From positions 17,282 through 81,281 of the forward strand of contig CAIOKY010000149.1 of NCBI GenBank assembly GCA_903858965.1: a DNA stretch of 64,000 nucleotides, in the 5' to 3' direction. The translations under genes and the position numbers were made by a program. The first letter of the stretch is position 1; each line of letters opens with the position of its first letter. This DNA is from an uncultured Nitrosomonadales bacterium (GTDB taxonomy: Bacteria > Pseudomonadota > Gammaproteobacteria > Burkholderiales > Gallionellaceae). This document shows positions 44,517 through 54,015 of this stretch, in pieces. The notes under the pieces were generated by a model. The model had not been told where the DNA came from. It was given only the letters and a program-made list of their open reading frames with translations, and ran no database searches.

Positions 44517-45101
44517 TTAATTTTTCCGATTCAGCAAAATCGCCAGCTGCGTCGGCAACTGCGCCATCGGTTCGCGTGCGAAGCCGCTTTTGGCGAACTG
44601 CGTCCAGCGCCCGATCACGTAGCACACCAGCACATTGGCGTGCGCGCCCACATCCACCGCTTCGCCCAGTTCGCCCTGGGTGGCGGCCATGCGCAGCGAT
44701 TGCTTGAGCGTGGCTTCGATGCGGTCGAACAACTGGTTGATGCGCAGTTGCAAACGTTCGTCCTCGTTCACCAGCGCATCGCCGATCAGCACGCGCGTCA
44801 TGCCGCGATTCTTCTGCGCGAAGTTGAACAGCATCGTCACGATCGCCTCGATCTGCTTCACCCCGCTCTTCTCTTCCTGGGTGATCTTGTTGATCAGGCC
44901 GAACATGGTCTGCTCGATGAACTCGATCAAGCCCTCGAACATCTGCGCCTTGCTGGCGAAGTGGCGGTACAGCGCCGCTTCGGAAAGCTCCAGCCGCGCG
45001 GCCAGTGCGGCCGTGGTGATCTTCTCGCCCTTGGGCTGTTCGAGCATCTGCGCCACGGTTTGCAATATCTGTAATTTTCTCTCGCCCGGTTTTGCGGCCA
45101 T
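44517..45101 (-). CDS. slmA: nucleoid occlusion factor SlmA
   Basis: TetR-family DNA-binding protein of 194 residues that blocks FtsZ assembly over the nucleoid. The helix-turn-helix is ITTAALAARLELSEAALYRHF (about 28-48), continuing into SKAQMFEGLIEFIE, a combination specific to SlmA among TetR proteins. The end is the usual long helical FtsZ-binding/dimer domain. It is 11 bases downstream of the HAD gene. I see no SlmA-binding sequence in its own upstream region. Confidence 0.92.
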   Translation of the reverse strand: MAAKPGERKLQILQTVAQMLEQPKGEKITTAALAARLELSEAALYRHFASKAQMFEGLIEFIEQTMFGLINKITQEEKSGVKQIEAIVTMLFNFAQKNRGMTRVLIGDALVNEDERLQLRINQLFDRIEATLKQSLRMAATQGELGEAVDVGAHANVLVCYVIGRWTQFAKSGFAREPMAQLPTQLAILLNRKN

Positions 45102-45112
45102 GTCGCCCCCTT

Positions 45113-45760
45113 TTATTTCAAACGATGCAGCGCGTCCGGCAGCTGCATCACATCACGAATCTTCACGTCCACATACGGCGCACTTTTGTTGCCTGAACTG
45201 ACCCACACCGTGCGCATCCCCAGACGTTTTGCGGTGAGCAAATTCTCCGGGCTGTCCTCGACCATCACGCATTGCGCTGCGCGTATGCGATGTTGCTTCA
45301 ACAAACGCATGAAACCATATTTGTCCGGCTTGGGGCGGTAGCGCGTGTGCTCCACCGCCATCACATCGTCGAACAAGTCATCCACACGCAACAGCTTCAG
45401 CACCGCATGCGCGTAATGTTGCGGCGCATTCGAGAACACCACTTTCCTGCCCGGCAAATTCTTCAACACATGGCGCAAGCGCGGTTCGCGCAACACCATC
45501 TGCGGCAGATCCGGGAACTGGTGCGTATGCCACAGAAAATGTTCCGGGTCGGTGCCATGATTGCGCATCAGCCCGCTCAGGGTCGCGCCATAGCGCTGCC
45601 AGTAATGCATGCGCAAATCGTTCGCCGCCGCTTCGTCCAGTTGCAGATGCTGTTGCACATAAGCCGTCATGCTGCGGTTGATGTGCGGGAAGATGTGCGG
45701 ACTCGCATCGTGCAACGTGTTGTCCAGATCAAAAATCCAAAATTTCTGATTCACCTGCAA
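45113..45760 (-). CDS. HAD-family pyrimidine 5'-nucleotidase
   Basis: Haloacid-dehalogenase hydrolase of 215 residues, of the SDT1-like class that dephosphorylates pyrimidine mononucleotides. Motif I is FDLDNTLHD (nucleophile Asp10), motif II is VFSNAPQHY, the Lys motif is YRPKPDKYGF, and motif IV is VMVEDSPENL. The frame opens with TTG at 45760; GTG two codons later is an equal choice. argB-HAD-slmA is a common order in betaproteobacteria. Confidence 0.9.
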   Translation of the reverse strand: MQVNQKFWIFDLDNTLHDASPHIFPHINRSMTAYVQQHLQLDEAAANDLRMHYWQRYGATLSGLMRNHGTDPEHFLWHTHQFPDLPQMVLREPRLRHVLKNLPGRKVVFSNAPQHYAHAVLKLLRVDDLFDDVMAVEHTRYRPKPDKYGFMRLLKQHRIRAAQCVMVEDSPENLLTAKRLGMRTVWVSSGNKSAPYVDVKIRDVMQLPDALHRLK

Positions 45761-45768
45761 ACCTCAAA

Positions 45769-45858
45769 CCGTTCGTGGTGAGTAGCTTTGCCTAGCAAAG
45801 CATATCGAACCACCGGCACCCTTCGATACGGGGCTGCGCCCCTACTCAGGGCGAACGG
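45769..45858. repeat. dispersed CCGTTCG...CGAACGG repeat, copy 2
   Basis: Shares CCGTTCG-T-GGTGAGT at the start and CCTTCGATAC...CTCAGGGCGAACGG at the end with copy 1. Two internal hairpins: GCTTTG-CCTAG-CAAAGC (45785-45801) and GGGGC-TGC-GCCCC (45830-45842). It occupies the argB-HAD gap. The type resembles the CCCTTCGACAAGCTCAGGG family scattered in many proteobacterial genomes. Confidence 0.7.
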
Positions 45859-45881
45859 GACGAGTAACAAAGCGACCCCCA

Positions 45882-46775
<894 letters not shown>

Positions 46776-46846
46776 TCAGTGATATTTGCCGCGGATTTTA
46801 CACCAGAAGAATCTTTCAAGACGGATATTTCAGCGCTGAAAATAAA

Positions 46847-46868
46847 TCAGGCGGCAAGTGCCGCCTGA
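46847..46868 (-). terminator. terminator after the PCu(A)C gene
   Basis: Stem TCAGGCGGC with GCCGCCTGA around a 4-base loop. On the minus strand it is followed by TTTATTTT. It lies 25 bases after the copper chaperone stop. Confidence 0.8.
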
Positions 46869-46892
46869 GATTACAACGAAGCCAACACTTAC

Positions 46893-47384
46893 TCAGTACA
46901 TCGGCATATGATCGTCGCCATGCGATGGTGTTTGAGTCGCGGTCAGCGCTTTCACTTCAGCCTTTGTCTCGATTTTCACCACGCCTTTGCCCACCTGGAT
47001 GTCCAACGTCAGCGGCAAAGTTTCACCTTCCTTGAGCGGCGCCTTCAAACCGTCCAGCATCAAGTGATAGCCGCTCTCGCCCAGATTCACTGCCTTACCG
47101 GCTGGCAGTTCGATAACTTTCACCTCGCGCATCATCATCATGCCGCCCTCGGTCTTCATGCTGTGCAATTCCACAGTCTTCGCAGCCGGGCTGGACACGC
47201 CGACCAGTGTCGCCGCCTGCTTGCTGGTGATGGTCAGGTCCACGCCTGCCTGATCCTGTCCCGGAGCGGTGGCGCGGGTCCACGCACCGCTGACCTCAAT
47301 ATTATCTGTATTGCCAGCGGCAAAACTGGTGAAGCTGACCAGTAAAGCTGCGGCCAATCCGCAAAACCGAATTAACTTGTTCAT
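46893..47384 (-). CDS. periplasmic copper chaperone PCu(A)C
   Basis: A 163-residue exported protein with a signal peptide (1-22). Copper site of the H-M-x10-M-x21-H-x-M type: HSMKTEGGMMMM then GYHLML about 30 residues later. An extra His/Met tail, HGDDHMPMY, closes the protein. PCu(A)C delivers Cu(I) to the CuA or CuB centre of cytochrome c oxidase. It is divergent from regB-regA, and redox two-component genes of this kind are often linked to oxidase-assembly genes. Confidence 0.9.
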   Translation of the reverse strand: MNKLIRFCGLAAALLVSFTSFAAGNTDNIEVSGAWTRATAPGQDQAGVDLTITSKQAATLVGVSSPAAKTVELHSMKTEGGMMMMREVKVIELPAGKAVNLGESGYHLMLDGLKAPLKEGETLPLTLDIQVGKGVVKIETKAEVKALTATQTPSHGDDHMPMY

Positions 47385-47546
47385 GATCTTTCCGTCCGTT
47401 AAATTAAGGCCGACAAATTATACCCACCTACCATGATGCACCATACCGTGATTTGGCGCGGCATGATTATTCCGTAAACCTCCGCGCAGGGGAATGCGGC
47501 ATGATGTCGCACCCCTGATGGCGACCTCTCCGTTTACAATTGCGCC

Positions 47547-48851
47547 ATGGACAGCACGATACTTTCATCCCATGCCGGTCACAACCAGCTGCGCCGTCTG
47601 GTCGCATTGCGCGGCATCGCGGTCGCCGCACAGCTCGTCACGCTCGCAATCGTCTGGAGTATCCTGAATCTGGAATTGAACTGGTGGCCGATGCTGTTGA
47701 CCATTACAGCGCTTGCTGCCATCAATTTATTTACCTGGTTGCGTCTGCGGAAAGACAACCCGGTTTCCAACCCCGAATTGTTCGCACAATTAAGCATCGA
47801 TGTCATTGCATTGACCATCCTGTTGTATTACGGCGGTGGTTCGACCAATCCCTTCATCTCGCTGTATCTGTTGCCGTTGGTGATCGCCGCCGCGACATTG
47901 CCGCCGCGCTACACCTGGGGCATGGCCGTGCTGACCACGCTCTGCTATACCTTCCTGATGAAATTCTATGTACCGTTGCCCGCGCTGCATGGTCAATCCG
48001 CCTCTATGGAGGGCATGCACGATATGGGCGAAATGGCCCAGGAAAGCATCTTCAGCCTGCACGTCCTGGGTATGTGGCTGGGCTTCGTCATCAGCGCAGT
48101 GGTGGTGGCGTATTTTGTCGTGCGGATGGCACAGGCAGTGCGCAGCCGCGACGAGATGCTGGCGCGGGTGCGCGAAGAGATACTGCGCAACGAACGTATC
48201 GTGGCACTGGGCACACAGGCGGCCGGAGCAGCGCACGAGATGGGCACGCCGCTGTCAACGTTGGCGGTGGTGATTGGTGAACTTAAAAACGACGCCACCG
48301 ATGAACATACCGCGTTGCGTGACAGCCTGACGATACTCGACGAGCAGGTGCGCGGTTGCAAACGCATCCTCGACAAGATCCTGGCGAACGCGCAGGACAG
48401 CGGCATGACACTGCCGCGGGCCGCAGATGCCTTGATGGCCGAGGTGGTCAACGAATGGCAGTTGCTGCGCCCCACTGCGCAATATCACTATCACAGCACG
48501 GGGGTTCAGCCCGCCCCGCTCATCAATGTCGACGTGACACTGCGCGCCGCGTTGATGAACCTGCTCAACAACGCCGCCGACGCCAGCCCGCAATCCATCG
48601 ATATACACACCGGCTGGGACGGTTCCAATTTCCAATTGGAAATTCGCGATCACGGCAACGGACTGAGCGATGAGGCCGCGCTCAAGGCCGGCTCGGCATT
48701 CTTTACCACCAAAAAGGATGGGCGCGGACTGGGCTTGTTCCTCGCCAACGCGACCATCGAGCGCATGGGCGGCACGGTGCGCCTGTTCAACCGCGACGAG
48801 GGCGGCGCGACCACCGAGCTCACATTGCCTATTGTGAAGGCTGCGACATGA
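47547..48851 (+). CDS. regB: redox sensor histidine kinase RegB/PrrB type
   Basis: A 434-residue kinase with about six membrane helices (20-195). The quinone-sensing loop GGGSTNPF (96-103) is present. The H-box is AAGAAHEMGTPLSTLAVV with H230, and C271, 41 residues later, lies where the redox-active cysteine of RegB occurs (40 residues after His in Rhodobacter). The ATP domain has NLLNNAADAS and GRGLGLFLAN. It overlaps regA by 4 bases. Controls aerobic/anaerobic gene expression in relatives. Confidence 0.88.
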   Translation: MDSTILSSHAGHNQLRRLVALRGIAVAAQLVTLAIVWSILNLELNWWPMLLTITALAAINLFTWLRLRKDNPVSNPELFAQLSIDVIALTILLYYGGGSTNPFISLYLLPLVIAAATLPPRYTWGMAVLTTLCYTFLMKFYVPLPALHGQSASMEGMHDMGEMAQESIFSLHVLGMWLGFVISAVVVAYFVVRMAQAVRSRDEMLARVREEILRNERIVALGTQAAGAAHEMGTPLSTLAVVIGELKNDATDEHTALRDSLTILDEQVRGCKRILDKILANAQDSGMTLPRAADALMAEVVNEWQLLRPTAQYHYHSTGVQPAPLINVDVTLRAALMNLLNNAADASPQSIDIHTGWDGSNFQLEIRDHGNGLSDEAALKAGSAFFTTKKDGRGLGLFLANATIERMGGTVRLFNRDEGGATTELTLPIVKAAT

Positions 48852-49396
48852 CTGCGCCGCGCGAAGAATTGGCCACTCTGTTATTGGTGGACGACGACAC
48901 CACCTTCTGCAAGGTATTAAGCGCGGCGTTGGAAAAGCGCAACTATGCCGTGACCGTGGCACACAGCGTGGAACAGGCAATGCCGCTGGCAAAAAACAAT
49001 CCGCCGGAGTTCGCCGTGGTCGACCTGAAAATGGGCGGCACGCCGGGGCTGGCTCTGGTCAAGGCGTTGCACGACCTCGATCCGAACACGCGCATCGTGA
49101 TGCTGACCGGTTATGCCAGCATCGCCACCGCCGTCGAGGCGATCAAGCTCGGTGCGACGCAATACCTGGCCAAGCCCGCCAACGCCGACGAGATCGTCGC
49201 AGCCTTTAGCCACATACCGGATGGAAACATGCCGCTCAAGATGCAACCCACGCAGATCGAAAATCTGGAGTGGGAACATATCCAGCGCGTATTGCGCGAG
49301 CATGATGACAACATTTCCGCCACTGCCCGCGCCCTCAACATGCACCGCCGCACGCTGCAGCGCAAACTGGCCAAACCGCCGCTGCGCCACAATTAA
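48848..49396 (+). CDS. regA: response regulator RegA/PrrA type
   Basis: A 182-residue regulator: receiver domain (about 10-125) with D15-D17 and phospho-acceptor D59, and a Fis-type helix-turn-helix at the end (NISATARALNMHRRTLQRKL). This compact plan is specific to RegA/PrrA/ActR. The linker has only a short Pro segment (MPLKMQPTQ). Cognate partner of the kinase in front. Confidence 0.9.
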   Translation: MTAPREELATLLLVDDDTTFCKVLSAALEKRNYAVTVAHSVEQAMPLAKNNPPEFAVVDLKMGGTPGLALVKALHDLDPNTRIVMLTGYASIATAVEAIKLGATQYLAKPANADEIVAAFSHIPDGNMPLKMQPTQIENLEWEHIQRVLREHDDNISATARALNMHRRTLQRKLAKPPLRHN

Positions 49397-49486
49397 TTTT
49401 CCCCTGCAGATTCGGGCACTAATCTGGATTCCTGGGGATTCCCGGAAGTGCCTTATAATTGCGCCCTCAAAATTACCTCCTGCCTT

Positions 49487-50638
49487 ATGAAACTCATTCT
49501 ATTTCTCATCATCGCGCTGCTGCCTGTGCCCGCATCCGCGCAACCGGCCACTACGCCTGCCAATCCTTTGCCTGTCGCGCCATTACTGGCTGCCAAGTCG
49601 TACCTGTTGTATGACTACACCAGCAATCAGATACTGGTGAACCAGAACGGCGATGCGCGCATGGAACCCGCTTCGCTGACCAAGCTGATGACCGCCTACC
49701 TGGCTTTTGACGCGCTCAAACACGGCACGCTGTCGCTGGAGCAACAATTAACCGTACCCGCTGCCGCAGTGCGCAACCGCAGCGACGAATCGCGCATGCT
49801 GCTCAAGCCAGGACAGAACGTGAAAGTGGATGACCTGTTGCGCGGGCTGATCGTGCAATCGGGCAACGATGCAGCCATCACGCTGGCGGTCAATATCGCC
49901 GGCAGCGAGGCGGGTTTTGTCGACATGATGAATCAGGAAGCGAAGCGGCTGGGAATGAGTAATACTCATTTCACCAATCCGGTCGGCATGCCGGACGCGG
50001 AACATTACAGTAGTGCGGTCGATCTGGCTGTGCTGGCGGCTGCGATCGTGCGCGATTATCCGCAGCACTATCCATTGTTTGCATTGCGCGAATTCACTTT
50101 CAACAACGTCACCCAGGCCAATCGCAATCGTCTGTTGTGGCTCGACCCCTATGCGGATGGCATGAAAACCGGGCACACCGAGTCGGCCGGATTTTGTCTG
50201 GTCGGATCAGCGCAGCGCGACAACCACCGCTTGATCACGGTGATGTTCGGCGCGGATACCGACAGCCTGCGCGCCACTGAAAGCCAGAATCTGATGAACT
50301 TCGGCTTTCAGAATTTCGATGCCATACGCTTGTACAAAAAAGATCAGCCTGTCACCCAGGTCCGTGTCTGGAAAGGGACTGACAGCAGCCTTGATGTCGG
50401 CTTCCGCCGCGATCTGTTCCTGACCATACCGAAGGGGATGCTTGCCCAACTCAAGGCCACCATGGAAACGCACCAGCCCATCCTCTCGCCTATCCTCAGC
50501 GGGCAACAAATAGGCGTGCTCAAGCTGACGCTGGACGGCAAACCGTATGCGCAGTTTCCTTTGCTGGCGCTGGACAGCGTACCGCTGGCGAATGTATTTT
50601 CGCGCGGCTGGGATAGCATCCGCCTGATGTTCGAATAG
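49487..50638 (+). CDS. dacC: D-alanyl-D-alanine carboxypeptidase (PBP5/6 family)
   Basis: Exported peptidoglycan carboxypeptidase of 383 residues. The signal peptide is 1-18. The catalytic SxxK is S63-L-T-K66 in PASLTKLM, SxN is SGNDA (about 128), and KTG is MKTGHTESAG (about 225). A C-terminal beta domain and an amphipathic membrane anchor (SRGWDSIRLMFE) follow. The ATG at 49487 gives a clean signal peptide; the 39-base upstream extension is rejected. Choice of dacA versus dacC name is arbitrary. Confidence 0.92.
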   Translation: MKLILFLIIALLPVPASAQPATTPANPLPVAPLLAAKSYLLYDYTSNQILVNQNGDARMEPASLTKLMTAYLAFDALKHGTLSLEQQLTVPAAAVRNRSDESRMLLKPGQNVKVDDLLRGLIVQSGNDAAITLAVNIAGSEAGFVDMMNQEAKRLGMSNTHFTNPVGMPDAEHYSSAVDLAVLAAAIVRDYPQHYPLFALREFTFNNVTQANRNRLLWLDPYADGMKTGHTESAGFCLVGSAQRDNHRLITVMFGADTDSLRATESQNLMNFGFQNFDAIRLYKKDQPVTQVRVWKGTDSSLDVGFRRDLFLTIPKGMLAQLKATMETHQPILSPILSGQQIGVLKLTLDGKPYAQFPLLALDSVPLANVFSRGWDSIRLMFE

Positions 50639-50647
50639 GAAGAAGGG

Positions 50648-51517
50648 ATGACGATCTTTCTTAACGGCGAATTCATGCCCATAGCGGAAGCGAAGATCTC
50701 CGTGCTGGATCGCGGCTTCATTTTCGGCGACGGCGTATATGAAGTCATTCCGGTGTATTCGCGCCGTCCGTTTCGCCTGGCAGGACATCTGCACCGCCTG
50801 CAACAAAGTCTGGACGGCATCAAGCTGGCCAACCTGTATAGCGATAATGAATGGACGGCGATCATCAACGAGCTCATCGCGCGCAATGAAGCGCAGGACC
50901 AATACCTGTATCTGCACATCACACGCGGCGTGGCGAAACGCGATCACGCCTTTCCGAATCCGCCGGTCAAGCCCACGGTATTCATGATGAGTAACCCGCT
51001 GTCCGTGCCACCCGCTGACCTGCTGAAAAGCGGCGTGGGTGCGGTCACCGCGCAGGACAACCGCTGGTTGCGCTGCGACATCAAGGCCATCTCGCTGTTG
51101 CCCAATGTACTGCTGCGCCAGATGGCAGTCGACGCGGGTTGCGCCGAGACGATACTGATACGCCCCGGATCAAACAACGAGCCCGGGTTCATGACCGAGG
51201 GCGCGGCCAGCAATATCTTCGTGGTGAAAGACGGCAGGCTGCTTGCGCCGCCCAAGGACAACCTGATGCTGCCCGGCATCACCTACGACGTGATACTGGA
51301 GATTGCTGCAGCCAATGGCATCCCGCATGAGGTGCGCAAGATCGCGGTCACGGAAGTGTTTGCAGCGGATGAACTTTTGCTCACCTCATCCACCAAAGAA
51401 GTGTTGGCAATCACGCAGCTCGACGGCACACCGGTCGGCAGCGGCAAACCGGGCGCGATGTTCGCCAAGCTGCATAAACTCTATCAGGAATACAAACAAA
51501 AGGTGATGCGCGCATGA
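50648..51517 (+). CDS. dat: D-amino-acid aminotransferase (class IV)
   Basis: PLP-dependent fold-type IV transaminase of 289 residues. The N-terminal signature is VLDRGFIFGDGVYEVIPVY, the PLP lysine lies in CDIKAISLLPNVL (about 145), and the phosphate loop is TEGAASNIFVVKDG. It probably makes D-glutamate or D-alanine for the wall, matching the carboxypeptidase before it; branched-chain relatives cannot be excluded. It overlaps the DUF493 gene by 4 bases. Confidence 0.88.
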   Translation: MTIFLNGEFMPIAEAKISVLDRGFIFGDGVYEVIPVYSRRPFRLAGHLHRLQQSLDGIKLANLYSDNEWTAIINELIARNEAQDQYLYLHITRGVAKRDHAFPNPPVKPTVFMMSNPLSVPPADLLKSGVGAVTAQDNRWLRCDIKAISLLPNVLLRQMAVDAGCAETILIRPGSNNEPGFMTEGAASNIFVVKDGRLLAPPKDNLMLPGITYDVILEIAAANGIPHEVRKIAVTEVFAADELLLTSSTKEVLAITQLDGTPVGSGKPGAMFAKLHKLYQEYKQKVMRA

Positions 51518-51828
51518 ACGACGAACCGGACAATAAATTCCCTGTGCACACGCTGCCGGAGCATGAATTGCAAACCAGCCTGATCGAGTATCCCTGCGAG
51601 TTTCCAATCAAGATCTTCGGCCTGCAGCAAGCGGGATTCGCGCAAGCAGTATTGGAAGTGGTCACGCAACATGATCCGGGCTTTGTCGCCGCCACGATGG
51701 AGATGCGCGCCAGCAAAAATGCGCGCTATCTCAGTCTGACCTGCACCGTGCATGCCATCTCGCGCGAACAGCTCGACGCGCTGTACCAGGATTTGTGTGA
51801 TCATCCATCCATCGTAATGGTGCTGTGA
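51514..51828 (+). CDS. ybeD: DUF493 (YbeD) family protein
   Basis: Conserved 104-residue protein with an ACT-like fold, located in front of lipB in many proteobacteria. The core is LIEYPCEFPIKIFGLQQAGF and FVAATMEMRASKNARYLSLT. It has been suggested to regulate lipoate metabolism from this linkage, without direct proof that I know of. Overlaps both neighbours (ATGA with dat, GTGA with lipB). Confidence 0.92.
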   Translation: MNDEPDNKFPVHTLPEHELQTSLIEYPCEFPIKIFGLQQAGFAQAVLEVVTQHDPGFVAATMEMRASKNARYLSLTCTVHAISREQLDALYQDLCDHPSIVMVL

Positions 51829-52484
51829 CTCCACATGTCAAATCGCTGGGCCTGGTCGAATATCAACCCACCTGGGAGGCGATGAAGCGGTTCACTGCAG
51901 AGCGCATCCCCGATGACGGGCAGACCCCGGGAACGCGCGATGAAATATGGCTGGTGCAGCATCCGCCGGTTTACACGCAAGGGTTGGCAGGCAAGCCGGA
52001 ACATCTGCTGCACGTCACCAGTATTCCCGTCATCAAGATCGATCGCGGCGGGCAGATCACTTATCATGGTCCCGGCCAGATCGTCGCCTATACATTGCTC
52101 GACATGCGCCGCTGGAAGATCAGCGTGCGCGCGCTGGTGCGCCTGATGGAACAGGCGGTGATAGCCCTGCTGGCCGAATACGGCGTGGTTGCGCATGGAC
52201 GCGAGGACGCGCCCGGCGTGTACGTGGGCGATGCGAAGATTGCTGCCTTGGGATTAAAAATAAAAAACGGTTACTGCTATCATGGCTTGTCATTCAACGT
52301 GGATATGGACCTGGCCCCGTTCGCCAATATCAACCCGTGCGGCTACGCCGGGCTGCGCGTCACGCAGGCGTGCGAACTGGGCATCACAGTGCCGATCAAC
52401 GAACTGCAAGCCGAGCTGGCGCAGAATCTGGTTCACGGATTACAGCATCACCTTGAGAGAAAGCAATCGTATGAGCAACATTGA
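51825..52484 (+). CDS. lipB: octanoyl-ACP:protein octanoyltransferase LipB
   Basis: Transfers octanoate from ACP to lipoyl domains. It has 219 residues. [20 protein letters not shown] is the family signature; the catalytic pair is the Lys in [10 protein letters not shown] and the Cys in [12 protein letters not shown]. The start is GTG at 51825, overlapping the DUF493 stop; its end overlaps lipA by 14 bases. Confidence 0.95.
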   Translation: MTPHVKSLGLVEYQPTWEAMKRFTAERIPDDGQTPGTRDEIWLVQHPPVYTQGLAGKPEHLLHVTSIPVIKIDRGGQITYHGPGQIVAYTLLDMRRWKISVRALVRLMEQAVIALLAEYGVVAHGREDAPGVYVGDAKIAALGLKIKNGYCYHGLSFNVDMDLAPFANINPCGYAGLRVTQACELGITVPINELQAELAQNLVHGLQHHLERKQSYEQH

Positions 52485-53412
52485 AAACAAACAAACGGGC
52501 AAAGACAAGACCGCGCGCAACCCGATCAAGATCGTGCCGCTGCAGGAGCGCCTGCGCAAGCCGGAATGGATACGCGTGAAGTCCGGCAGCGGTCAGGGCT
52601 ATCACGACGTGAAGCGCATGCTGCGCGAACACAATCTTCACACGGTGTGCGAGGAAGCATCCTGCCCGAACATAGGCGAGTGCTTCGGCAAGGGCACCGC
52701 GACCTTCATGATCCTCGGCGATTTATGCACGCGGCGCTGCCCGTTCTGCGACGTGGCGCACGGCAAGCCGCTGCCGCCGGATGCCAAAGAGCCCGCCAAT
52801 CTCGCGCGCTCGATCGGCTTGCTCAAACTGAAATACGTGGTCATCACCAGCGTGGACAGGGACGATCTGCGCGACGGCGGCGCACAACATTTTGCCGATT
52901 GCCTGAATGCAATCCGCGCCAGCTCGCCCGCAACGCGTCTGGAGATACTGGTGCCGGATTTTCGCGGTCGCCTGGAAGAAGCGCTGGACGCGCTTTCCGC
53001 GAGCCTGCCCGATGTGCTGAACCACAATCTGGAAACCGTACCGCGCCTGTACAAATTGGCGCGCCCCGGCGCGGATTACGCGCATTCGCTGAAGCTGCTC
53101 AAGGATTTCAAGATGCGCTTCCCGCACATCCCGACCAAGTCCGGCCTGATGCTGGGACTGGGCGAAACCGACGAGGAAGTACTGGAAGTGATGCGCGACC
53201 TGCGCGCGCACGATGTGAACATGCTCACCATCGGACAATATTTGCAGCCTTCCGACGGACATCTGCCGGTGCTGCGTTACGCGCCGCTGGAATCCTTCAC
53301 GATGTTCGAACATACCGCGAAAGAAATGGGCTTCAGCCATGCGGCCTGCGGGCCTATGGTGCGCAGCAGTTATTTTGCCGATGAGCAGGCACATCAGGCG
53401 GGTGTCATCTGA
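52471..53412 (+). CDS. lipA: lipoyl synthase
   Basis: Radical SAM enzyme inserting two sulfurs into protein-bound octanoate. 313 residues. The auxiliary cluster ligands are in [12 protein letters not shown] (C-x4-C-x5-C), the radical SAM motif is CTRRCPFC (C-x3-C-x2-C), and the C-terminal R-S-S-Y is in [11 protein letters not shown]. The ATG at 52471 lies inside the end of lipB; an earlier in-frame start would be entirely within lipB. Confidence 0.96.
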   Translation: MSNIENKQTGKDKTARNPIKIVPLQERLRKPEWIRVKSGSGQGYHDVKRMLREHNLHTVCEEASCPNIGECFGKGTATFMILGDLCTRRCPFCDVAHGKPLPPDAKEPANLARSIGLLKLKYVVITSVDRDDLRDGGAQHFADCLNAIRASSPATRLEILVPDFRGRLEEALDALSASLPDVLNHNLETVPRLYKLARPGADYAHSLKLLKDFKMRFPHIPTKSGLMLGLGETDEEVLEVMRDLRAHDVNMLTIGQYLQPSDGHLPVLRYAPLESFTMFEHTAKEMGFSHAACGPMVRSSYFADEQAHQAGVI

Positions 53413-53526
53413 CCAAATTCCCGACTTGTTTTATATGTTATGCGCGCTGGTTTGCTTTGTCTCCGCATAAGGTTTATCGTGAGCACATATATTTCTGATG
53501 CTGATTTTTTACCCAAGGAGACTATT

Positions 53527-53847
53527 ATGAAAACCCGTTATTTGATCGCCATGATCGCCGCTCTGTCCGTTTCATCTCTTGCCTTTGCCGCAGATGATGC
53601 CGAAGCCCTGTTCACTAAAAACAGATGCAGTAACTGTCACAAGGTTGACAGCAAGGGTGTCGGCCCGATGCTGAAAGATATCGCAGCCAAGTATGCGACA
53701 GACAAAAGTGCCGCGGCCACGCTGGAAAAGAAAGTGCGTTCCGGTGGCAGTGGTGTGTGGGGCTCGATGCCAATGCCGCGCACGCCTGATTCGGTCAGCG
53801 ATGCAGACATCAAGGCCCTGGTCGCGTGGGTGTTGTCGCACAAATAG
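53527..53847 (+). CDS. cytochrome c551/c552-type monoheme protein
   Basis: Exported class I cytochrome of 106 residues. The signal peptide is 1-21, the heme site CSNCH is at 34-38, and the distal Met is in WGSMPMP (81/83). It resembles periplasmic c551/c552 electron carriers to nitrite reductase or oxidase. An AAGGAG site precedes the ATG at 53527, and a terminator follows directly, so it is a single-gene unit of likely high expression. Confidence 0.92.
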   Translation: MKTRYLIAMIAALSVSSLAFAADDAEALFTKNRCSNCHKVDSKGVGPMLKDIAAKYATDKSAAATLEKKVRSGGSGVWGSMPMPRTPDSVSDADIKALVAWVLSHK

Positions 53848-53872
53848 ACATGCAACGCGCTTGATAAACGAC

Positions 53873-53895
53873 AAGGCCAGCTTCAAGCTGGCCTT
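53873..53895 (+). terminator. intrinsic terminator after the cytochrome gene
   Basis: Stem AAGGCCAGC (53873-53881) with GCTGGCCTT (53887-53895), TTCAA loop, then TTTGTGCTTT. Strong. Confidence 0.85.
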
Positions 53896-54015
53896 TGTGC
53901 TTTATGCCCTGCGCCATTGTCAGCCTGTCAGCCCGGTCGCAAAGTTCAAAACCACAGGTGCAGCTCCGGGCAGCCGACAGGGTATAATCGCGCCACTTTT
54001 TTCGCCTCACCCCCA

